From Gracilaria gracilis (taxonomy: Eukaryota > Rhodophyta > Florideophyceae > Gracilariales > Gracilariaceae), in assembly GCA_030374805.1 (NCBI GenBank), contig JARGSG010000041.1, forward strand, positions 232,984 through 296,983: DNA of 64,000 nt, given 5' to 3'. Positions 1-10,715 of this stretch are shown here, piece by piece; the first letter of the stretch is position 1, and each line of letters begins with the position of its first letter. Both the position numbers and the translations under genes were made by a program. The notes under the pieces were generated by a model, which was not told where the DNA came from, searched no databases, and saw nothing but the letters and a program-made list of their open reading frames with translations.

Positions 1-734
1 TACGGATGGTGCACGGGAGTGCACCGCATGGTCCTCGCCGACTCTTCTGTCTACTTAAGCGCCACTGCCCCTGTGGTAAGTGGCAGAGACGGAGGAGATG
101 TTGCACAAGTCAGCATCTTATTGGTTGTTGCAGATAAAAATGCGTTTAGAGTCTAGTTTGGAAGGTTTGATTGCGAATAAAAAGGCCGTAGCGGTCACAT
201 CTCGACCAACTCCGGCCAGACCACTTCTCCTTCCACAACGACCCCCCATCTTCCTTCACAGCAAATTTTGTGTTGCTTCTCCTTGTTCTTTCCCCCCTTC
301 AACCTTTTCTTTTCTCTTGGCGGCTTGGTCTCCCGCCCTCTTCCGACAAGAGCTTGAAAAGCACTACTCTTTTCTTGAGTCTGTCTTGTGCTTCTGCTGT
401 GGGGGTGTTGCTCCCCGCAGGTGATCCACGTTCGGTCCTGCGAGAGGGAGCTTCTGCTTTGGTGTTGTCGTTTCGTGTCAATTTCCGCCCGCACTAGACC
501 TATATTTTTGGTCCTGCTGTGGCTTACGATTGCTACACGTTTCAGCTTCGTCGTCGATACTTTGCACAGTTTGTGTGTTTACAACGGACTCTTGCCTACT
601 ACCGCTACACAGCGTGTTGGGCTGGTACTCTCGAGAGCACTTTTTGTTGTGTCCCCTTTGCTTTGTGTTTGTGTCCCCCCGTCCTTGGGTCTGTCATTAC
701 CCGCACCGTTTCCCCTATCAAAATGGTGTTCTCA
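1..734 (+). repeat. 5' LTR of a retrotransposon, cut by the window edge
   Basis: This stretch aligns along nearly its whole length, with many substitutions, to the reverse complement of the solo LTR at 24570-25401. It ends in TTCTCA and is followed at once by a primer-binding site, so it is the 5' LTR of an element reading to the right. About 100 bp of the LTR start lie outside the window. The promoter position that reads TATAAAAG in the solo copy reads AATAAAAA here (about 175-182). No gag or pol follows; within 220 bp the sequence becomes an unrelated secreted-protein gene, so the element is truncated or non-autonomous. Confidence 0.85.
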
Positions 735-750
735 TGGCGGGAATCGAAAC
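735..750 (+). promoter_or_regulatory. tRNA primer-binding site
   Basis: TGGCGGGAATCGAAAC follows the LTR end directly. Its complement has the form of a tRNA T-arm and acceptor end with the CCA tail, the usual minus-strand primer of LTR elements. The tRNA species cannot be named from this alone. Confidence 0.75.
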
Positions 751-956
751 GGGAGTCACCAAAATAGTGTGGCCCACACATATTGCAGTGACCACCTGTA
801 CAGCATTTATACGTTTTGGAACGCAATTGTAGTTCAACGTACAGCACTGCACCAATGTGCAGAATTATGTAATCATTGCACTCTGGTGGTGCTGGTTGGT
901 CGTTTGTGCATTTGCACTAAACGTTTCTACCGCACCTGTATCCAAGAATCAGGCGG
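751..956. other. Remnant internal region of the first LTR element
   Basis: About 200 bp between the primer site and the secreted-protein gene on the other strand. I see no gag motif, zinc knuckle or repeat. A long frame that runs through here (388-1284, plus) joins LTR sequence to the antisense of that gene and is not a gene. Confidence 0.4.
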
Positions 957-1247
957 TTATGAATTTTCTACAGCTCGAGCCAGGCCTGTAGCTAGAGCCG
1001 GGGATATAGCTGGAGCTGGAGCTGTAGCTGGAGCGGTGGCTGTAGCTGGGGCCGGAGCTGTAGCTGGAGCCGAGGCTGTAGCTGGAGCCGGGGCTGGATC
1101 TGGGAATGGGAAACTCTGTATAGCAAGAATGGCGCATAAGTCGAATTCAAGAGAGACTAGAGCGACCGCAGTGATAGGAGCGGCTGCCGCTGAAAGCAGC
1201 AGCATCGAAAGCGAGACTAGAACAAAACCAGGGAACTTCATCATCAT
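957..1247 (-). CDS. Small secreted Pro/Ala-rich protein, outlying member of the Gly/Ala family
   Basis: A 96-residue frame (Met also at 1244 and 1241). It begins with a clear signal peptide (hydrophobic core FVLVSLSMLLL) ending in a run of Ala before Pro-Ile-Thr, like the Ala-Pro-Val-Ser junction of the genes at 28-40 kb. About 25 residues later comes an FPFPDPAP patch and then a linker of PAPATA-type repeats (residues about 48-82). The frame stops where other members have their long Gly-rich core, so it is either a short variant or a truncated copy beside the retroelement. A TATA box lies about 106 bp upstream. Function unknown; extracellular location is inferred from the signal peptide. Confidence 0.55.
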   Translation of the reverse strand: MMMKFPGFVLVSLSMLLLSAAAAPITAVALVSLEFDLCAILAIQSFPFPDPAPAPATASAPATAPAPATATAPATAPAPAISPALATGLARAVENS

Positions 1248-1352
1248 GGCTGGAATTCTTGGTGATGTACTAACTGCAGCTTAAAAGCGACGATGTGCGG
1301 AGAGAGTGTTGCAGTGCTGAAATGTGGCGGACAGGAACTAAGACTGGGTGTA

Positions 1353-1359
1353 ATTTATA
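1353..1359 (-). promoter_or_regulatory. TATA box of the secreted-protein gene at 957-1247
   Basis: TATAAAT on the minus strand, about 106 bp upstream of the start codon. This spacing is close to that of the eight intact family members. Confidence 0.5.
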
Positions 1360-1786
1360 CCGATACGGAGAGAGGAAAAGGCATCGGAATCGGACATCTC
1401 TTATGATTGAGAAATCAAGCGCTAGCGAACAAAACCAGCACGAGGACGATTGGACTTGCGCGTGACAGAAGTTAGAAGAGGGACTTTGAATGGCCTCACA
1501 TATTTTAAGCATGGGCACAAATGAGCCCATTTTGATTTCACGTTTGTAGGATTTTACTTTTATACAGCGATGGGTAAGTGTATCTCTTTGGCATTGTCCT
1601 CAGTTTCTTCACTTCTCAAAGCACGTACACGTGTAGCGTACGTCGTGTGAGGCAATGGCCGATCAAGAGCCCAACGGGGGATACCGGTCGGTGTAGTTAC
1701 GATCGTGTACAGTACTGTAGCTCATTTGTTTGCGGGCGTACGTAAAAGCGTTCGGTGACCCCGCGCTACTGTAACCGTACCCCGTG
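1360..1786. other. Intergenic stretch before element 1
   Basis: No supported gene or repeat. Short frames lack starts, motifs or codon character. The last five bases before element 1 (1787-1791) are its target duplication. Confidence 0.5.
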
Positions 1787-1791
1787 GTACA

Positions 1792-1997
1792 TGTAGGAAG
1801 CGAGGTGGACGGGAAAGTGTCGAATCGGCTCAAACGCATAGTTGACCGTCGGCAGGCACAGCGCCATGCCGAACGATCATGCGATTTATTTCGCCCATGC
1901 AGGGAACCGGCGCAGCGCTGTGCGCCCGGTCCCGCACTGCGCATATATTACGTATGTGCTGCGCTCTCGCCTTGCATGAGGCCGACGCATGTCAACA
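1792..1997 (-). repeat. 3' LTR of element 1
   Basis: 206 bp, same length as the partner at 8299-8504 and nearly the same sequence. It is preceded on the left by gtaca, which is repeated after the other LTR. It belongs to the same LTR family as those at 10038 and 16184. Confidence 0.93.
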
Positions 1998-2466
1998 CCA
2001 TCTTTCAAGGTGAAGCGACTACTCTTCTTGCACTACATCTCAGACCCAGTGTCTGAACCACAAAACAAAAAACTTAATAGCACAGGTCGAAGAGCTAGAT
2101 CTGTAGACAAGGTTCCTTCTCGAATTCGTCTCATCTTTGGCAACATCTTTCAGATACCAAAACTGTAGTGCTTAGTTTCAACATACTGAACTTGTTCAAT
2201 AAACATTCGTACGTCACACACAGGTACTTCTACAAGACACGACTACAAAGACCATACTTGTTCACACCGGTAAACGCCAAACCCAAGTAACACGTCAAAA
2301 CCCTGTGGGAAAAATACATGTACCTTTGCGGGAAAAAGAAGAGGGATTGTGAACCAAAACAATTTCATCACAAAAAAATTAATAAACCTACAAAAGATGC
2401 AAACAATCACAGCAAAATATAACAAACTAAGTAGTTAGTTTGGTTAGCTAGTCCCAACAGTTCACA
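1998..2466. other. 3' non-coding region of element 1
   Basis: About 470 bp between the RNase H stop codon and the 3' LTR. It aligns in parts with the same region of element 2 (10243-10715), including the stretch before the LTR where the polypurine tract should lie. No reading frame of note. Confidence 0.7.
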
Positions 2467-3190
2467 TTAGAACGAGTCAATATTCATCAAGCTGACCATC
2501 TTTTTCACATCATTGAGGGACGCTTTCTTGGTCAATATGTCAGCAACTTGAAGACTTTTTGGGATGTGTTCAAAGCAAAGGATTCCGCTCCGGTGCTTGT
2601 CTCTGACATGATGCATCTTCAAATTAATATGTTTGTTCCGACCAGAGATCTGAGGGTTCGTGATCAAGGAAAGCGCAGCCGAGCTATCCACTTTGACTTT
2701 GGTAGATTCATACCAATAGATCTCGCTCCAAGGCCGCTGGTGTGCGAATTCATAGAATGACTTCCGAGTCCATGTAACGTCTTTTGCGCAAGTAGATATT
2801 GATATATACTCCGCCTCTGCAGACGACAAAGCAACAACGGTCTGCCTTCTCGACTTCCACATTATTGGTGTGTCGTTGACGACGATAACATAGCCTGTCG
2901 TGGATTTCCTGGACTCCATACATCCGCCCCAATCAGCGTCAGCGTGCGCACAAAGGGGAGACGGAGAGATTGAACGACCTGAATGATAGTGTAGACCATA
3001 GTCCAGTGTGCCACCTAGATACCTGAAAAGACGCTTAAGTAATGCCATGTGTCGAGCACAGGGATTGTGGAGGTGCTTGGAGAGAGCCAATATCGGAAAA
3101 GTTAAGTCCGGTCTTGTAGAGATGGCAATGTAAAAGAGTCCTCCAATTCCGGACCTATACTCGGCGTGCCCTTGCGGGAAGAGGGAGCGT
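2467..3190 (-). pseudogene. Element 1 pol, end of reverse transcriptase and RNase H
   Basis: Continues the pol reading after a frameshift near 3190. It holds the end of the reverse transcriptase (a stretch like STRPDLTFPILALS) and a copia RNase H with AHADADWGG, TTGYV, SSAEAEY and a C-terminal HHVRD...ADILTK block, ending LMNIDSF. RNase H removes the RNA template during cDNA synthesis. The catalytic-type acidic residues of DADW, the Glu of SSAEAEY and a later Asp are present, but the piece is out of frame with the upstream part, so it is not translatable as a normal polyprotein. Confidence 0.9.
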
Positions 3191-3192
3191 TC

Positions 3193-5130
3193 CTACTCTT
3201 TCGTGGGGAGTAGGTCAGCGGAAGTAGGTAATGCAGATCTAACGGCGTTCGCTCCAGGCATGTTGAGCTTCTTGAGTAGTTGTACCGCATATCCGTATTG
3301 ATTAACCTTGATTCCAGCTGGCGATCGTTCGATACTCCAACCTATGAAGGTCTTTAGTTCACCATACAGTTTAACATCGAACGTATCGAAGAGTTTTCGC
3401 TTAAAGTCCTGGAAAAGACTTGCGTCGTTAGATGCAAACGCGCAATCGTCGACTATCACCGCAAGTAACACAAAACGTTCGTTTTCCCGGTACATGAATA
3501 CGCGTGCATCCAGTGGTGAGGTCACAAAATTCCACGAGAGAAGTTCCTCGGAGAACAGTGATCCCCATATAACGCCTGCTTGCACAGCTCCGTATATTGA
3601 GTTCAAGAGTTTGCAGACGTAGCCTGGTTTCTCCGGAATACCGGATGAGAAGGTGGGCTGTTCCATAATGATGGGAACATCGAGTTTTCCGTAAAGATAG
3701 GCGTTTGAAATGTCCGCCCCTTCCAGGAAAAGGTTGTTGGCAGCAGAGAATGAAAGGAGGATGCGCAGGGCTTCATGACATGCTACTGGAGCGTAGGTAT
3801 TGAAAGGATCAAAGTCGGTGAAAGGCTTTTGCCTGTCTCCCCGTAGACAGAAGCATGCCTTTTTCAGAAACTTTATACCGATCTTATCGAGCATCTTCTT
3901 TTTGAAGACCCAAGTATATGGTACGGGCTTCATTCCTGATTCTAGTGGTACCAGTTCCCAAGTTCTCCTGCGCATAAGCGCATTCATCACACGGTCTATA
4001 GCTTTGCACCATCTGGGATCTTTGCAGGGTTGACTGAAACTGTTCGGAACAGCAGGATCATCTAGAGATTTCTTCGATATCCACTCGCGAGGAAATTTGT
4101 GAGTGATTGCCGTGAAGGTTTGCACTAAGTGTTCTTCTAAGTCTAAAGTATCGCTGTCATTATGAATCATTTGGGTGTCCTCCGTTTCCTGTTGTCTCGA
4201 TATACCTTCCAGTAGAAGAGATATGTTTGGTAAAGGAGAGGAGTTCACGGCCTTGAAATCCAGGATGCGGCAAGTAGTAACCGAGTTCTTCTCCGGCACA
4301 AACACACGAGCGAGTGTGATGTCGCTTTGAATCTCTAAGAAGTGCGTGAAGAGAGAAGGAGGGAGGAACTTCTTTGATGCCACGGTCTTAGACCGATATA
4401 CGAAGGCATAACCAGGCTGACCGAAGTTCGGAATGTTTGTGAAGTCGATTGTTGTTAATGGGTCCCATTCCAGAATCCGTATCCGTCCTTTTATTCGTGA
4501 AGGCAGAGCTCGATTGCGCAGCCAGTTAGCGTGGTTCATTGCCTCTGCCCAGAAGGCAATATGCAATTTGCTCGCAAAGAGAAGCACCCGAGTCCTTGCC
4601 CAGCGTTCCTGGATAAGTCTCTCCGCGGCGCCATTAGATTCAGAGGCGTAAGCAGGCGAGAAGTCTAGAACAATGCCGTGATCGAAGCAGAACGAGTCCA
4701 ACTCGGTGCTTTTGTGTTTGACGGCCCCATCCAAGCCAAAAATTTTCAAGCGAGACGAGTGATTGAGCTCCAGTTCCGATCGGCGTTTGAACCAATCCAG
4801 GTGCTTTAAGACACTAGCACCGGTCTTGTCCTTCAGAAAGAATACGTCCGACTTGGATGTGCAGTCATATAGAATGGTCATAGCGTAGGTTGCCCCAGAA
4901 AGAGATGGCGAAATCTTTCCAGATATGTCCATGTGGATGAGTTCCAAAAGACTTGATCTGGAAACTGATCGCGGTCGAGCGACTAATGGATTCCGTTTCT
5001 TCTTGCCCATAAGGCAAGGAACGCACGTCAAAGAATCCAAGATGGAGCGTTGAAAGTAAGGCACTGAGTCGAAAGACTTGGCGAGACTTTGATATCTACT
5101 TGAGTGAAATGACCAGTTCGCTCGTGCCAC
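3193..5130 (-). pseudogene. Element 1 pol, integrase and reverse transcriptase
   Basis: A 645-codon open stretch. The N-terminal part has the second half of the integrase zinc finger (CVPCLMGK). The catalytic core includes an HMDISG segment and ESNGAAERLIQ, where the last of the D-D-E residues lies. Reverse transcriptase follows from about residue 370, with TWVFKKKMLD, LEGADISNAYLYGKLD and the active-site box VIVDDCAFAS (copia elements usually have YVDD, so the Tyr is Val here). It is separated from gag-protease by a frameshift near 5100 and from RNase H by another near 3190. Confidence 0.92.
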
Positions 5131-6626
5131 TCCAGAGCAAGCTCTTGTTTGTTGTTGCTCGCGTTGACGACCACCACTTGCTTGTCAGTATCAGTGATGT
5201 CCATGACGAAGAGGCCTTCTTTGATTTCAGTTTCCCAAATGATTTCAGAGTTTCGCTTGGGGTCCATGATGAAACACCCATTGAATGGGCGAATGGTTGA
5301 GGTGAACTCCATCATGAAATCGATACTCAGAACACCAACCGAAAGGATGTTCGACTCAAAGGCAGGTGCGTGGTAGGCATCGATCACTGTACCACGGTTC
5401 AAAGGAATCCAGACATGACCTTTGCCAACAAGACGAGCTGTTCCTGGAGCAGCCTGAACAGTTTCGATCTCGATTCGCTCGTATCGGATGAACGAATGAC
5501 GTGAATGAAAGAAATGGTATGTAGCCCCAGAGTCAATGAATGCCAAATCCAACTTGGATTGTGAAAGGAGGGCGATCTTGCTCTGAAACTTAGCCATATT
5601 GCAATTGAAACCAGGTGAAGGAGGTGGATCATCACGCCTTTGTACCACATAAGAACGAGGGTTGGGTGTGCGGTTCTCATTTCCTTCCCCCCTTGGTGAA
5701 AAGCGTGAGTTCCAGTTTGAGTGGCCAGATCTCCCTTGGTTTTGATGCGAGTTGTACTGTGACCCATTTATACCCCGTCTACTTGGTTGACGACTATTAC
5801 CGTTGCAAGAGTTGTTGTTAGTGTTCTGGCCTTCTTCCCGCTTACGTTTGTAACAGTCTCTGGCGAAATGACCGCGGCGTCCACAATAGTAGCAGTTATT
5901 GTCCCCTCCTTCACGGTTGGATAAGATGTTGCTTTTTCCAGTCCGACGTTTACGTCCGCCTTTCTTGGCTGTGTTAGCCTTAGGTTGTGTAGATGAAAGA
6001 GGGGTAGATGTAGATGACGTATGGGGATTGTTTGTGTTCTTCCTTCTGGCTACTTCGGCTTCGACAGCGTTTATGATTGCGTCGAAACCGGCGTCTGTGA
6101 GGTTGTACATCATGGCTAAAGGGGCGAAGGAGTTGGGAAGACTTCGGATTAATTTGTGTACCTTTTCTTTTTCGGAAAGTTCTTCGTCGTAGGTAGCCAG
6201 TTCTCCAACGATTGCTAGAAGGATAGAAACATGTTTATTCTAATCATTATCGTCTTTGAACACGAGAGTGTCCAGACGATGGCGGATGTTTTGGACGGCC
6301 TGTGTATTAGAAGTTGTGTACGTTCGTTTCAACTCGTCCCACAGGTTCTTGGCTGTCTTCTCGTCATCATAGACGAATGTCCGCACGAGGGCTAAGGCTG
6401 AGTCTCCGAGGCAGAGAGTTATTGTGCTCTTAGCCTTTACTAATTTCTCAAACCAAGCCTTGTGCACACTATTGTTAGCATTGAATCCTTCGGGGCGAGG
6501 ATCTAGTCCGGATAGGAAAGGGTCGTCCCGGCGGAGATAAGCTGTGAGACGACGACGCCAGAGAATGTAGTCAGTAGGTACCTTTAACTTCGGTAGCTTT
6601 CCAAAGAGATAGTTGGAACCCGACAT
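5028..6626 (-). pseudogene. Element 1 gag and protease with one in-frame stop
   Basis: The frame starts at the Met of MSGSNYLF (6626) and covers a copia gag. It has a capsid-like region around FWRR/LWRRRLTAYLRRDDP, a zinc knuckle CYYCGRRGHFARDC, and then the aspartic protease motif DSGATYHFF. It ends in the first half of the integrase zinc finger (WHERTGH). A TAG at 6240-6242 interrupts it. Element 2 has Trp at the same point (EDWNKHV), so this is a single TGG-to-TAG change, and the frame stays open on both sides. Gag packages the RNA and the protease would cut the polyprotein. Confidence 0.92.
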
Positions 6627-6717
6627 TCTGGCAAACGGGGGAGAGTGGATGATCAACCTCCTTAAGCGAGAAAAGAATATCGCGACCTACAGGGTAGGAA
6701 CGTTTTCAGTGATCAAC

Positions 6718-6800
6718 CTTCCTCTTCTTATTCTTCTTCTTCTTCTTCTTCTTCTTCTTCTTCAACTTCTTCTTCTTCAACTTCTTCTTCTTCTACTTCA
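6718..6800. repeat. CTT microsatellite in the element 1 leader
   Basis: A run of CTT triplets with a few CAA interruptions, about 80 bp long, upstream of gag (GAA-rich in the sense direction). Element 2 has a shorter, degraded version at about 14980-15020, so the repeat predates their split and grew in element 1. Confidence 0.85.
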
Positions 6801-7794
6801 AGGTGTTATGCTTGATGTGACCCCAGCTCAACGCAGGGAGCTAGGCGATCGGTGAAGTACGGGTCCTTGCAATTAAGCAGCCAACCCCGCACCACAACGA
6901 CCCAACCTTCGAAGGATATTCCCACAACCGAAGAGCGGTAGGTACTTCACTTCTTGACAGACAGTTAGAAAATGTGATAGAGAAATCGCGAACCGGATCC
7001 ACCAGAAACCGTTTTCGCGGAACACGGTTTTAGTGAAAACGGAAAGACAATTTTTCGCCATTGAAATCGCGGGGTTCCGTCGCCAAAACCACGCTTCCGC
7101 CGTGAACGTGTAGGCGAGAAAATATTTTGTGGCCACCTGTTCTTGCGTAGAAAATGTGCAGGCTGTTGCGCAACACTTATCTTACAGGAGATATTGTAAA
7201 ATTGAAGACCAGCCGAGGAGAATAAGAATTAGAGCGATGTGTGACGAGCCAAAAATATCAAGCTTCCGATAACGAGAGAGTTGACAGTAGAGAAATGCGT
7301 AGCCAACCCCAGTTATGAAAGTTCGGTTGAGTCCGGCGTGCAAGAATTGAGATACCTAGAAGCTGGTCCGAATATTCTGGTGGCAGCGGAACAGCCGGAT
7401 AAGGGCCGACGATACATTAGGCCGGAGGTTGTTTTTCAGACATGCCGGAGGTTGTTTGTCAGACATGAAGTTCATTCCAGCAACGATATTGTAGAGACCA
7501 AGCCACATGTCCCCACTTCACCTCTTTCGACGGTCGATGAACCCAGACACGCGATGCTGTTGCGTGTGGGTGACCTAGACAATGGCTAAAACAATGCCTT
7601 GCCACCACTGCTGGAAGCCCCGGCGGTGCAAACGGAATCCACCGGAGGCACGGACCAATCGCAGAGTAGTTTCGAAGCGGGGACAGTAGAGCTCCTGCAT
7701 CCGGGCGCGGACGCAAGGTGGCACGCCGTCGAGGTGCTGTAGCGTAGCAGTAGGCCGAGGAGGCACATGCGGCGTCCAGAATCGAAGGCGAGGT
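6801..7794. other. Leader region of element 1
   Basis: Untranslated-looking sequence between the 5' LTR and gag. No conserved domain seen. Short frames here are not matched in element 2. Confidence 0.5.
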
Positions 7795-8200
7795 GGGGGT
7801 GGAAGCAGAGACGCGGAGGCAGAGACGCGGAGGCAGAGACGCGGAGGCAGAGACGCGGAGGCAGAGGCGGCGCACGGCGGGAAGGCGGGGTGAAGGCAGA
7901 CGGTTAGAGAGGCGCGGCGAAAGCAGAGGCGGCGGGAGAGGCGTGGCGAGGGCAGTGGTGGCGGAAGAGGCGCGACGAAGGCAGAGGCGGCGGGAGAGGC
8001 GCGACGAGGGCAGTGGTGGCGCGAGAGGCGCGACAAAGGCAGAGGCGGCGGGAGAGGCGCGACGAGGGCAGTGGTGGCGCGAGAGGCGCGACAAAGGCAG
8101 AGGCGGCGGGAGAGGCGCGACGAGGGCAGTGGTGGCGGGAGAGGCGCGACGAAGGCAGAGGCTGCGGGAGAGGCGCGACGAAGGCAGAGGCAGTGCGCGG
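7795..8200. repeat. GC-rich minisatellite in the element 1 leader
   Basis: First comes a 14-bp unit (GCAGAGACGCGGAG) repeated about four times near 7802-7862. It is followed by roughly nine copies of a 29-bp unit around GAGGCGCGACGAAGGCAGAG in two alternating versions. Because 29 is not a multiple of three, every frame reads through as basic low-complexity peptide, and the long open frames on both strands here are products of the repeat. Element 2 has no such array. Confidence 0.85.
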
Positions 8201-8276
8201 CGGAGAGATGTGGTGGACGGAGAGCAGCGGCAGCGGAGGCATCGAGGGAGAAGGTTGCCTGAGGGCCTGGGGCAGC

Positions 8277-8298
8277 GGCGCCCCAGACGATGATACCA
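8277..8298 (-). promoter_or_regulatory. Primer-binding site of element 1
   Basis: The minus strand reads TGGTATCATCGTCTGG immediately after the 5' LTR. It starts with TGG, the complement of a tRNA CCA tail, and the first eight bases resemble primer sites pairing with initiator-Met tRNA. Element 2 has the related TGGTAGCATCGCCTGG at the same place. Confidence 0.75.
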
Positions 8299-8504
8299 TG
8301 TAGGAAGCGAGATGGACGGGAAAGTGTCGAATCGGCTCGAACGCATAGTTGACCGTCGGCCGGCACATCGCCATGCCGAACGGTCATGCGATTTATTTCG
8401 CCCATGCAGGGAACCGGCGCAGCGCTGTGCGCCCGGTCCCGCACTGCGCATATGTTACGTGTGTGCTGCGCTCTCGCCTTGCATGAGACTGACGCATGTC
8501 AACA
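8299..8504 (-). repeat. 5' LTR of element 1
   Basis: 206-bp partner of the LTR at 1792-1997, followed on the right by the target duplication gtaca. Confidence 0.93.
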
Positions 8505-8509
8505 GTACA

Positions 8510-9039
8510 GGTAAGATGTCGGAAGCTGAGAAAGCCCTTCAAAATGGGCCCTTGATCGTGTAAGAGAACGCCTTCTACTTGTACTGAATTAGAAGCACTT
8601 CCGTTTCTTGTGTGACAATGAGACGCGGGAAAGGCAACCTAAGGTCACTACTAAACGGTACTGATACTCAATTGTACACGCCACTCGTTGTACGTCACGC
8701 TTACAAATAATAGTATTGTAACCCGGGCTCATCCTCCATATCTATGCATCCGCGTCCATTCTGAATCGCTAAATCTACGAAGATACTCAAAACAAGGACA
8801 ACATCAGCTTCATCTATGCTTCATATCGAAACTCGCGTCGCATGGATGAGCAAGGCTTTTGTCCGCCTCACATGCTTTTCTCGTTCGTCATCTCGCTATG
8901 AAAGCCACGGACGTCGTCCTTGACACCCCTCAGTTTGGCGGCAGTATGCAGAGGTGGCAGCAGTGGTGAAAGATTCCTACCAATCGAAAACACCTGTGTC
9001 AGGCTTCCTCAGCAAAACGTCACAAAGTAGATACGCTCC
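8510..9039. other. Intergenic stretch between element 1 and a family pseudogene
   Basis: No supported gene, RNA gene or repeat seen. Confidence 0.5.
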
Positions 9040-9330
9040 ATGAAGATAAAGTTTCATTTCATTTCTCCGTCTTTCTACTCTTCGTTTTGGTGCTGTCTGT
9101 ATCTGCCGTACTGGCTACCAACCAGATTGACCTACCACCCTTTCTTGCAGCATTAGAGCTCCTGGTACGGCTCCCGCACCGGCTCCCGCACCGGCTCCCG
9201 CACTGGCTCCCTCGCCCACGCCCGCAACCGCATCAGCTCCTGGTACTGGTGGTGACGGAGACGGTTCCAGTATCGGGTCCAACGCAGCCATTGGTGCGAA
9301 CTCCACGGTTCTGAGAGGAACTGCGCCAGG
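9040..9330 (+). pseudogene. Broken member of the secreted Gly/Ala-rich family
   Basis: Three pieces in different frames together resemble a member of the 28-40 kb family. There is an ATG with MKIKF. One frame over comes a signal-peptide core FSVFLLFVLVLSVSAVLA. In a third frame there is a PAPAPAPA linker and the start of a Gly-rich region (APGTGGDGDG) that ends in unrelated sequence. At least two frameshifts and loss of most of the core make it a relic. It lies between elements 1 and 2, so the family once extended this far. Confidence 0.65.
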
Positions 9331-10032
9331 TAGTTGTTTTTTTTTGCAGGCGGAGCCAGTACTCTGCCACGTTCCTCGGGACACTCTTCGGCATCTGAGT
9401 TAGCGGCGCCCGTACCTGAACGCCTTGTTCGGAATAAGGTGTGTTGAGAATTAAAATACCTTAAGAACTATTTGAAGAATATCGCCACTTCGCTGCACCC
9501 TACGGATGTCTCTTCCACTGAAACCATCGCAAGTTAACATGCTCAATAATAGGAACGCACAACTGTGCTCTTAGCATATGGACTCCTAGTTTGAATTCTC
9601 CTTGTGTGAGTGACGTAGGTAGCACTCCCCAGGCGAACTCACAACTCTATTTCAATTACCCAAATGCTACAAGAAAAGTATATTTCGATCGAGAGGTTAT
9701 GAGCAAGGCTGCCGCCCTCGACCTGGGGAATGCGGTGAATGGCACAAGCTGAATTACTGTACCGTAATACAAAGGTAGATATTATAGAACTACGGTCACT
9801 GAGTTAACTCTTGGTCTGTGCGCATCTGCAAGGATAATAACTTTAGATAATTCTTCCCTCTGGGTGACCAGTCGCCAGGCGACTCTGAGATATGTTATTC
9901 TGCTTTGTCAGATAAAAATCAAGTGTGAAATATGTCTTCGCGTTTGGCAGGAAACAATTGTAGCCCATCTATTTACTGTCCGTGGCAACGAACGGATTTA
10001 AAAACCATTTTCAGTAGCGTAATTCGATGCTT
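9331..10032. other. Intergenic stretch before element 2
   Basis: No gene supported. The five bases at 10033-10037 (gctag) are the target duplication of element 2. Confidence 0.5.
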
Positions 10033-10037
10033 GCTAG

Positions 10038-10242
10038 TGTAGCGCGCGGTCGGGGGCAAAAGAGACGGAGATAATTGCGCGCATAGTTGGCCGCCAGCGG
10101 GCAGAGCGCCGAGCCGGACGGTCGCGCAATTTATTTTGCCAGTGCGACCCACCGGCGCATTGCTGTGCGCCGGGCGTTGCACTGCGCACAAATGACGTGT
10201 GTGTGGCGCTCTCGCCTTGCAAGAGGCCGACCGGTATCAACA
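10038..10242 (-). repeat. 3' LTR of element 2
   Basis: 205 bp, same length as the partner at 16184-16388. Ends TGTTGA and CTACA in the sense direction. Confidence 0.93.
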
Positions 10243-10715
10243 CCGTACCTCAAGACGAAGCGACTACTCTTCCTACGCCACTTATAAGCATCTAGTTACT
10301 GAGCCCAATTCAAAAGTAAAATATAATATTAGCGACCGAAGAGCAAGGTCTGCAGACACGATTTCTCTGCAAATCTGTCTCTTCTCTGGCATTATCTTGC
10401 AAATTCCAAAGGCGTAGTGCAACAGTCAAAACATAATAGAAATACTTTCATGAATAACACACAACACACATAATTCCACCAGCTACAAGCTGGGGAGTCA
10501 TTACTTGTTCACACCTGTAAACTCCAAAACCCAGGTATCATGTAAAAACCCGGTAGGAAGAAAAACACATGTACCTCTGTGGGAAAACGGAGAAGGTTCT
10601 GAACCACAAACATTCATAAACTATAATTCAGACATTCAAACATGAATCGAACAAAAGAAACGATACAAAATATAACAAAGTAGTTAGTCTAGTCAGTAGA
10701 TCCCAACAATTCTTT

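Larger units (their letters stand above)
1792..8504 (-). mobile_element. Element 1: complete but decayed Ty1/copia retrotransposon
   Basis: A 6.7-kb element read on the minus strand. It has 206-bp LTRs at both ends that start TGTTGA and end CTACA in the sense direction, and a perfect 5-bp target duplication gtaca at 1787-1791 and 8505-8509. Gene order gag, protease, integrase, reverse transcriptase, RNase H is that of Ty1/copia. Coding sequence is broken by one in-frame stop in gag and at least two frameshifts, and the LTRs differ at about nine positions by eye, so it is an old insertion unable to move on its own. It is related throughout to element 2 at 10038-16388. Confidence 0.95.

Noticed and set aside
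735..760. tRNA-like sequence considered as a tRNA gene
   Set aside because: Only the T-arm and acceptor-end complement is present and it directly follows an LTR, so it is a primer-binding site.
388..1284. 298-codon open frame on the plus strand
   Set aside because: It runs from LTR sequence through the primer site into the antisense of the secreted-protein gene; the Ala/Gly-rich end is the complement of its Pro/Ala repeats.
7459..8451. 330- and 289-codon frames on the minus strand
   Set aside because: They are products of a GC-rich minisatellite in the leader of element 1, with several frames open at once and no domain.
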